Origin: Chloroflexota bacterium
GTDB lineage: Bacteria > Chloroflexota > Anaerolineae > Anaerolineales > Anaerolineaceae
DNA length: 48,323 bases
Assembly (NCBI GenBank): GCA_012798065.1
Contig: JAAZNW010000016.1
Span: 1-48,323 of the forward strand
Reading direction: 5' to 3'
Numbering within the stretch: position 1 is the first letter of the stretch; each line of letters begins with the position of its first letter. A program made the position numbers and the translations under genes. Under the pieces are notes generated by a model. The model was not told where the DNA came from, searched no databases, and was given only the letters and a program-made list of their open reading frames with translations. Shown piece by piece: positions 42,790 through 48,323 of the stretch.

Positions 42790-42800
42790 AAAGATGAAAA

Positions 42801-43838
42801 ATGACTGAACTGACAGACCGCCAACGCATGCTGCTTTCTCTGGTAATTCACGAGTACGTCCGCTCGGCGAACCCGGTGGGCTCTAAACACGTCGTGGAAC
42901 AGTTCAACCTGGATATGAGCTCCGCCACAGTGCGCAACGAGCTTTCCACACTCACCGAACTGGGTTACCTGCGCCAACCTCACTTATCTGCCGGCAGGGT
43001 GCCCACCGAAGATGGCTACCGCCTGTTTGTGGGCAATATTGTGCAGGAAACCGAGTTACCAGATTCTACACGCCGCACCATCGCGCATCAGTTCTATCAG
43101 ATGCGCCAGGATGTAGAAGGCTGGACTCGTCTGGCGGCTTCAATACTGGCGCATCAATCACGCGCAGCCTCTCTTGTTACCGCTCCTCACCCCGAGCAAT
43201 CGCGCTTCAAGCATCTCGAACTGATCGCCGCGCGCGGTCGCCAGGTATTGATGGTGCTGGTGCTGATGGGCGGTGAAATTATGCAGCGCTTTATTACCCT
43301 TCCCGAGCCAGTCTCGCAGGAACAGCTTTCAAGCGCGGCTGATCGGTTGAACCTTATCTTCAGCGGTCAGAATATTGGAGAGATGTCCAGTGACTCCAGT
43401 GAGCTCGTTGCACTGGAGCAGGAGTTCTACCAGATTGTGCTGGATGAAATGGAACAGGCAGACGCGATGATTTCTGGCGAGGTGGTGCTGGATGGGTTTA
43501 CCAATGTGTTGGCAGAACCAGAATTTGCCGACTCAGAGGAAGCCCGGCGCGCGCTGCGCGTGCTGGAAGAAAAAACGCTCTTGAACGACATTCTGTCCAA
43601 AACGGTGCTGCATGGCTCTTCGCTGGGCGGGGTGCAGGTGCTGATTGGCGGCGAAGGGATTTATGACGCTCTTTCGCAATGTTCCGTTGTCCTCGCCCGT
43701 TACGGCACCCCTGGGCTGGCAACCGGCACCCTGGGTGTGCTTGGCCCCATGCGCATGCCCTACGGAAGGACCATCTCCATTGTCAGGTTCCTTTCAGGGT
43801 TGCTTTCTGACCTGGTGAACGACACGATTATTGAATAA
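42801..43838 (+). CDS. hrcA: Heat-inducible transcription repressor HrcA
   Basis: Binds CIRCE and is kept active by chaperonin. 345 residues, normal length. The N-terminal winged helix has LTDRQRMLLSLVIHEYVRSANPVGSKHV (in part) and SSATVRNELSTLTELGYLRQPHLSAGRVPTEDGYR (in part), followed by the GAF-like and dimerisation domains with RQVLMVLVLMGG and the C-terminal GPMRMPYGRTISIVRFLS. An earlier ATG at 42794 stops after four codons. It is the first gene after the CIRCE site. Confidence 0.95.
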   Translation: MTELTDRQRMLLSLVIHEYVRSANPVGSKHVVEQFNLDMSSATVRNELSTLTELGYLRQPHLSAGRVPTEDGYRLFVGNIVQETELPDSTRRTIAHQFYQMRQDVEGWTRLAASILAHQSRAASLVTAPHPEQSRFKHLELIAARGRQVLMVLVLMGGEIMQRFITLPEPVSQEQLSSAADRLNLIFSGQNIGEMSSDSSELVALEQEFYQIVLDEMEQADAMISGEVVLDGFTNVLAEPEFADSEEARRALRVLEEKTLLNDILSKTVLHGSSLGGVQVLIGGEGIYDALSQCSVVLARYGTPGLATGTLGVLGPMRMPYGRTISIVRFLSGLLSDLVNDTIIE

Positions 43839-43873
43839 CCGCGCCACGAAATTTATAAATAGAGGAATAGATC

Positions 43874-44434
43874 ATGGACGAAGCAAAAAAACACAGCGGT
43901 AAAACCCATCAGCCAGCAACAGATAAAAGCGAAAAATACATGGCATCTTCTAAAACTGCCATGCTGCAGGAAATCGAACAGCTCAAAAACCAGCTGGCGG
44001 AACTGGAAAAAGAATCTGCCGATAACCTGAATGGCTGGCAGCGAGAACGGGCTGATTTTGCAAATTACAAAAAACGCATCGAACGCGACCACGCTCAATT
44101 CAAGCAGGATATCACCGGTGCGATCATCAAGAAATACCTGGTTGTCCTCGATGACCTGGAACTTGCCATGAAGGACAAACCGAATGGGGGTCATGGCGAA
44201 GCCTGGGCGACCGGCATCGAATTGATCGCCCGCAAGCTGCTTTCCATCATCGAAGCCGAGGGTGTAGAGCGCATCTGGCAGAACCGGGTCCCCTTTGACC
44301 CCACCATTCACGAAGCCATTTCAAGCGAGGAAAACCCCGATTTTGAAAGCGGCGATGTGATCGAAGTCACGCGACAAGGCTATAAACTGGGCGACCGTGT
44401 TTTACGACCCGCAATGGTACGTGTCGCTAAATAA
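43874..44434 (+). CDS. grpE: Nucleotide exchange factor GrpE
   Basis: Exchanges ADP on DnaK. 186 residues: a hydrophilic, Lys-rich N-terminus, a long coiled coil (about 30-85, EIEQLKNQLAELEKE then WQRERADFANYKKRIERD), and the C-terminal beta domain with GVERIWQNRVPFDPTIHEAI and QGYKLGDRVLRPAMVRVAK. GAGG lies upstream of the ATG. It is 35 bases after hrcA and 21 before dnaK. Confidence 0.94.
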   Translation: MDEAKKHSGKTHQPATDKSEKYMASSKTAMLQEIEQLKNQLAELEKESADNLNGWQRERADFANYKKRIERDHAQFKQDITGAIIKKYLVVLDDLELAMKDKPNGGHGEAWATGIELIARKLLSIIEAEGVERIWQNRVPFDPTIHEAISSEENPDFESGDVIEVTRQGYKLGDRVLRPAMVRVAK

Positions 44435-44455
44435 AAACTACATTGGAGAGAAATT

Positions 44456-46384
44456 ATGGGAAAAATCATTGGCATTGATCTCGGCACTACGAACTCAGTG
44501 GTAGCGGTAATGAGCGGCGGTGAACCCGTCGTCATTCCTTCTGCCGAGGGGGAGCGTCTTATTCCATCCGTTGTGGCTGTTAACAAAAACCACGAGCGCA
44601 TCGTCGGTCGCGCTGCCCGCAACCAGGCAATCGTCAACCCCGAAAACACGATCTTCTCGATCAAACGCCTGATGGGACGCAAGTTCAGCGACCCTGAAGT
44701 ACAACGCACCATCAGCCGCGTGCCTTACAAAATTTCCGCGGCCAGCAATGGCGACATCCGCGTGACCCTCGACGGCAAAGAGTACAGCCCCCCCGAGATC
44801 AGCGCCATGATCCTGAGCAAGCTCAAAGCAGACGCCGAAGCCTACCTGGGTGAAACGGTGAACCAGGCAGTGATCACCGTACCGGCCTATTTCAATGACG
44901 CGCAACGCAACGCCACCAAAGACGCAGGGCGCATCGCCGGGCTTGAGGTCCTGCGTATCATCAATGAGCCCACCGCGTCTTCACTGGCTTACGGGTTGGA
45001 TAAGAAGAAAAACGAGGTGATCGCGGTTTACGACCTCGGCGGCGGCACCTTTGATATTTCCGTGCTGGATGTCGGCGAAGGTGTTTTTCAGGTGCGTTCT
45101 ACCAACGGCGATACCTTCCTGGGCGGAGACGATTTTGACCTGCGTGTGATGGATTACCTTATCGAAGAATTCAAGAAGTCCAGCGGGGTAGACGTTCATA
45201 ACGACCGCCAGGCACTGCAACGGTTGAAAGAGGCCGCTGAAAAAGCCAAGATCGAGCTCTCCACGGTACAGCAGACCGAGATCAACCTGCCTTACCTGAC
45301 CGCGGACGCCAACGGACCCAAGCACCTGGTGCTCACCCTCACCCGCGCCAAGCTCGAACAGCTCACTGGAGACCTGATCCAGAAAACCATGGAACCCATC
45401 CGCCGCGCCCTCTCAGACGCCAGCCTTAAGGCCAATGAGGTTAACGAGGTGGTGCTGGTTGGCGGCATGATCCGCATGCCCGCGGTGCAGGACGCTGTGA
45501 AACGCGAGTTCGGCAGGGAGCCGCACAAGGGTGTGAATCCTGATGAAGTTGTGGCTATAGGCGCAGCCATCCAGGCGGGTGTTTTGGGCGGCGATGTCAA
45601 AGACATCTTGCTGCTCGATGTTACCCCGCTGACCCTTTCAGTGGAAACACTGGGCGGCGTATCCACCCCGCTCATCGAGCGCAACACCACCGTTCCCACG
45701 CGGAAAAGCCAGGTGTTTTCCACTGCGTCTGATAGCCAGACCCAGGTGGAGATCCACGTGCTGCAAGGAGAGCGACCCATGGCCGCGGACAACAAGTCGT
45801 TGGGCAAGTTCAACCTCGATGGCATCCCTCCTGCGCCACGCGGCGTCCCGCAGATCGAAGTTACCTTCGATATCGATGCCAACGGCATCCTCAACGTTAC
45901 CGCGCTGGATAAAGCGACCAACCGGTCCCAGCACATCACCATTACCGCTTCCAGCGGTCTCACAGAAAGCGAAATCCAGCAAATGAAGCGTGACGCGGAA
46001 GCCAACGCGGAGGCTGACCGCAAACAAAAAGAGCTGGTAGAAGTGCGTAACAACGCGGATAACACCATTTACGCCGCGGAAAAATTGCTCCGTGAAAACG
46101 GCGAGAAGATTCCCGCTGAAACGAAAAAGGAAGTCGAAGAAGCCATTGCCAGCCTGCGCGGCTTGATGAACAATGAAGATCCCGCTGCCATTCGCACCGC
46201 CACCGAAGCACTGGGACAGTCGATCCAGAAGATTGGCGCCAGCATGTACCAGCAACAGCCTGAAGCCGGCGAGCAGGGCGCGCCAGGTGAACAGCAAGGG
46301 CAGCCCGGAGCTGACAGCAACAGCGGCAACCCTCCAGATGGAGATGCTGGCGACGTGGTGGATGGCGAATTTAAGTCGGTTTAG
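44456..46384 (+). CDS. dnaK: Chaperone DnaK (Hsp70)
   Basis: 642 residues. The ATPase domain starts [18 protein letters not shown], with [16 protein letters not shown] and [14 protein letters not shown]. The substrate-binding domain starts near residue 385 ([19 protein letters not shown]), followed by the lid and a Gly/Gln/Pro-rich tail that ends [17 protein letters not shown] precedes the ATG. Confidence 0.97.
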   Translation: MGKIIGIDLGTTNSVVAVMSGGEPVVIPSAEGERLIPSVVAVNKNHERIVGRAARNQAIVNPENTIFSIKRLMGRKFSDPEVQRTISRVPYKISAASNGDIRVTLDGKEYSPPEISAMILSKLKADAEAYLGETVNQAVITVPAYFNDAQRNATKDAGRIAGLEVLRIINEPTASSLAYGLDKKKNEVIAVYDLGGGTFDISVLDVGEGVFQVRSTNGDTFLGGDDFDLRVMDYLIEEFKKSSGVDVHNDRQALQRLKEAAEKAKIELSTVQQTEINLPYLTADANGPKHLVLTLTRAKLEQLTGDLIQKTMEPIRRALSDASLKANEVNEVVLVGGMIRMPAVQDAVKREFGREPHKGVNPDEVVAIGAAIQAGVLGGDVKDILLLDVTPLTLSVETLGGVSTPLIERNTTVPTRKSQVFSTASDSQTQVEIHVLQGERPMAADNKSLGKFNLDGIPPAPRGVPQIEVTFDIDANGILNVTALDKATNRSQHITITASSGLTESEIQQMKRDAEANAEADRKQKELVEVRNNADNTIYAAEKLLRENGEKIPAETKKEVEEAIASLRGLMNNEDPAAIRTATEALGQSIQKIGASMYQQQPEAGEQGAPGEQQGQPGADSNSGNPPDGDAGDVVDGEFKSV

Positions 46385-46404
46385 ACCAGGCGACTGCCAT
46401 CCGT

Positions 46405-46446
46405 TATAATCTGACGGGGCGCATGGAGAAATTTTCTCCGCGCCCC
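46405..46446 (+). promoter_or_regulatory. Possible internal promoter plus hairpin before dnaJ
   Basis: A perfect TATAAT at 46405-46410 has a TTAGAC 18 bp upstream at 46381, overlapping the dnaK stop codon. Directly after it, GGGGCGC (46416-46422) pairs with GCGCCCC (46440-46446), with an inner GGAGAAA/TTTCTCC stem. No T tract follows, so it is not a classical terminator. It could be a 5' stabilising hairpin or an RNA-processing site. No second CIRCE is seen here. Confidence 0.45.
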
Positions 46447-46482
46447 AGGTTCACCTTAAATCGCCCACAGGAATAATGATGT

Positions 46483-47598
46483 ATGACCAAGCGTGATTAT
46501 TATGAAGTACTGGGTGTCAACCGTAACGCCTCCGCGGAGGAGCTTAAATCCGCCTTCCGCACCCTGGCGCGCAAGTACCACCCGGACATGAACAAAGAAG
46601 CCGACTCAGAAGAGAAATTCAAGGAAATCAACGAGGCCTACGCCATCCTTTCAGACCCCGATAAGCGCCGCGCTTATGACCAGTTCGGTTTCGCTGGCGT
46701 GAATGGCGCGGGCGGTGTTCCTGATTGGACGACCATGGATTTCGCTGATATTTTTGGCGAATTTTTCGGCTTCGCCACCGGTGCATCACGCGCGCGCCAG
46801 AACGCCCCGCGGCGCGGTCAGGACCTTGCTTATACTGTGACCCTGACCTTTGAAGAAGCCATTTTCGGGGTTGAAAAAGAGGTCGAGATTACCCGCGATG
46901 AGGTGTGCCACACCTGCGGCGGTAAGGGGGCTGAACCTGGGTCCAACCCGGCTAAATGCAGCAATTGCGCGGGGCGCGGAGAAGTGCGCCAGGTGCGGCA
47001 GACCTTTTTGGGGTCCATGGTGCAGGTAACCACCTGCCCTGTGTGCGCCGGGCGTGGAGAGATCATCAGCACGCCCTGTCACACCTGCAGCGGCCGGGGG
47101 CTGGAACGCAAGACGCTCAGCAAAAAGGTAGCCATACCCGGGGGCGTGGATAACGGTACACAGATCCGGCTGGCTGGTGAAGGACAGCCCGGTATCAACG
47201 GTGGACCCACTGGCAACCTCTATATTGAAATCAAGGTCAAAAGCCACAAGTTCTTCCGCCGTAAAGAGAACGACATCCTGCTCGACCTGAACATTAACAT
47301 CGCCCAGGCTGCCCTCGGCGCGGATGTCGAAATCCCCACAGTGGATGGCCCAACCAAGCTGGTAATTCCCGCCGGCACGCAGCCAGGCAAAGTGTTCACC
47401 CTGCGCGGCAAAGGCAGCCCCATCTTGCGCAGCAACGCCCGCGGTGATCAAAAAGTGATCGTCAACGTTGAAATTCCCACACGCCTGACGGACGAACAAC
47501 GCCAGCACCTCCAGGCGTTGGCAGCCAGTATGGGCACGGAAGTAAAACCGCAGGAAAAGGGTTTTCTGGACGCGTTGAAGGAGGTTTTTGGTGGCTGA
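46483..47598 (+). CDS. dnaJ: Chaperone DnaJ (Hsp40, type I)
   Basis: 371 residues. J domain with HPD at 33-35 (KYHPDMN), a short Gly-rich linker, and four zinc-binding repeats [24 protein letters not shown] and CHTCSGRG (about 141-210), then the two beta domains. It delivers clients to DnaK. It overlaps prmA by 8 bases, which gives the prmA ribosome-binding site GGAGG inside its own end. Confidence 0.96.
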   Translation: MTKRDYYEVLGVNRNASAEELKSAFRTLARKYHPDMNKEADSEEKFKEINEAYAILSDPDKRRAYDQFGFAGVNGAGGVPDWTTMDFADIFGEFFGFATGASRARQNAPRRGQDLAYTVTLTFEEAIFGVEKEVEITRDEVCHTCGGKGAEPGSNPAKCSNCAGRGEVRQVRQTFLGSMVQVTTCPVCAGRGEIISTPCHTCSGRGLERKTLSKKVAIPGGVDNGTQIRLAGEGQPGINGGPTGNLYIEIKVKSHKFFRRKENDILLDLNINIAQAALGADVEIPTVDGPTKLVIPAGTQPGKVFTLRGKGSPILRSNARGDQKVIVNVEIPTRLTDEQRQHLQALAASMGTEVKPQEKGFLDALKEVFGG

Positions 47599-48323
47599 GG
47601 GTAAATGGCTGCAGGTTTCGCTCACCGTGGATGGTGAACTGGCTGAAGCCGTGGCAGAAGTGTTAAACCGTTTTACCAGCGGCGGAGTGGTGGTGGAATC
47701 TGACGTGATTTACCGCAACGCTGAAGATGAAGGCACCCCTTACGGCGCGGTCAGAGTGTTCGGTTATCTCCTCATAGACGAGAATATCGAGGTAAACCGT
47801 CACAAGCTGGAAGAAGCGTTGTGGCACCTGCGCGCCATACGTGAACTTCCGCAGCCCGAATACCGTGAAATCGCCGATGAAAACTGGATGGAAGCCTGGA
47901 AAGCGCATTATCACCCTATTCCCATTGGAAAAAAACTGTTGATTTTACCAGCATGGATCAAGCAGAAAGATCAAAGCCGGCTGGCTGTGAAGATTGACCC
48001 GAGCATGGCTTTTGGCACCGGCACACATCCCTCCACTCAGCTGTGCCTGGAGCTGCTTGAAGACTACACAGCGCCCGGAAAACCGGTCATCGATATCGGC
48101 TGCGGGTCTGGCATCCTCTCCATCGCGGCGCTCAAACTCGGGGCGTCTAAGGCCATCGGCGTGGATATCGACGCGCCAGCCATCAAAGCCACACACGAGA
48201 ACAGCCGCGCCAACGGCGTGGAAGAAAAAGTAGAAACCGGACTGGGGTCTGTTGAGGAAGTAAAAAGGGGGGATTTTTCCGCGCGTCAGGCGCCGCTGGT
48301 GCTGGCGAACATCCTCGCGCCTG
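47591..48323 (+). CDS. prmA: Ribosomal protein L11 methyltransferase, 3' partial
   Basis: The frame from a GTG at 47591 is open to the window end (244 codons). The start is set by GGAGG at 47580-47584. The visible part has the N-terminal substrate domain and then the SAM-binding core: [19 protein letters not shown] (in part), [20 protein letters not shown] and LANILAP. It methylates lysines of L11, and its position after dnaJ is common in Gram-positive-type bacteria. The C-terminus lies outside the window. Confidence 0.92.
   Translation, partial: MAEGKWLQVSLTVDGELAEAVAEVLNRFTSGGVVVESDVIYRNAEDEGTPYGAVRVFGYLLIDENIEVNRHKLEEALWHLRAIRELPQPEYREIADENWMEAWKAHYHPIPIGKKLLILPAWIKQKDQSRLAVKIDPSMAFGTGTHPSTQLCLELLEDYTAPGKPVIDIGCGSGILSIAALKLGASKAIGVDIDAPAIKATHENSRANGVEEKVETGLGSVEEVKRGDFSARQAPLVLANILAP

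Noticed and set aside
46786-47625. Long open frame (279 codons) antisense to dnaJ
   Set aside because: It is a shadow of the dnaJ frame; the product has no recognisable motif and no start signals. Similar long antisense frames in secA and dnaK (7430-8203, 45292-46068) were rejected for the same reason.
1-48323. Mobile elements, CRISPR arrays, tRNA or rRNA genes
   Set aside because: No transposase, integrase, regularly spaced repeats, tRNA cloverleaf or rRNA segment was recognised by eye; a covariance-model scan was not possible.

Overview
The window looks like a chromosomal segment of a Chloroflexota bacterium, most likely class Anaerolineae. This rests on overall protein character (a short EF-Ts, a very large SecA, a KamA-type aminomutase, Chloroflexota-style small hypothetical proteins), moderately high G+C, and a Gram-positive-type regulatory toolkit (CIRCE/HrcA, a T-box leader, a GAAC-N4-GTTC LexA-type box). 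No phage, insertion sequence, CRISPR array, rRNA or tRNA gene was recognised. Taxonomy is inference; no search was run.

Layout. 1-3916 (+): a partial peptidase-C26 amidotransferase, murI, homoserine dehydrogenase, folK and folP, tightly packed. 4009-6615 (+): a family-2 glycosyltransferase, a dihydrolipoyl dehydrogenase interrupted by an in-frame TAA, and a small membrane protein. 6665-12131 (+): an unusually large secA, then an S1-domain protein behind a perfect 13-bp inverted repeat. 12269-14093: a four-helix membrane protein (+) and an adrenodoxin-reductase-type flavoprotein (-). 14228-18806 (+): a chain of five closely spaced or overlapping genes: a catalytic and a non-catalytic M16 peptidase subunit, acpS, a metallophosphoesterase and a ParB-like-fold protein. 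18851-19188 (-): a 77-residue orphan protein behind a perfect consensus promoter with a LexA-type box in its spacer. 19296-22430 (+): frr, uppS, cdsA, glpX. 22494-27655 (-): a SIMPL lipoprotein, a PspC protein, two polytopic membrane proteins, a CAP/LysM surface protein, a CBS-domain protein and surE. 27773-28606 (+): a GH114-like lipoprotein. 28907-31557 (+): rpsB (long acidic tail), tsf, pyrH. 31792-35859 (+): a phenylalanine T-box leader, pheS, pheT. 35941-38244 (-): lysine 2,3-aminomutase and an aldo/keto reductase. 38380-42595 (-): a short KdpD-like kinase, a KdpE-like regulator and a KimA-like potassium transporter. 42721-48323 (+): promoter and CIRCE, hrcA, grpE, dnaK, dnaJ, and prmA running off the end.

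How it works together. Most of the window is housekeeping: folate synthesis, cell-wall precursors, translation, protein export and folding. Several control circuits can be read directly from the DNA: HrcA/CIRCE for the chaperone operon, a tRNA-Phe-sensing T-box for pheST, a probable SOS switch for the orphan small protein, and a KdpDE-like pair next to a KimA-like transporter with no kdpFABC in view. The points most worth a second look are the LexA-boxed orphan gene, the KdpDE/KimA arrangement, the SecA insertions, the undecapeptide repeats in the S2 tail, the nonsense codon in lpd, and two genes that may be leaderless.
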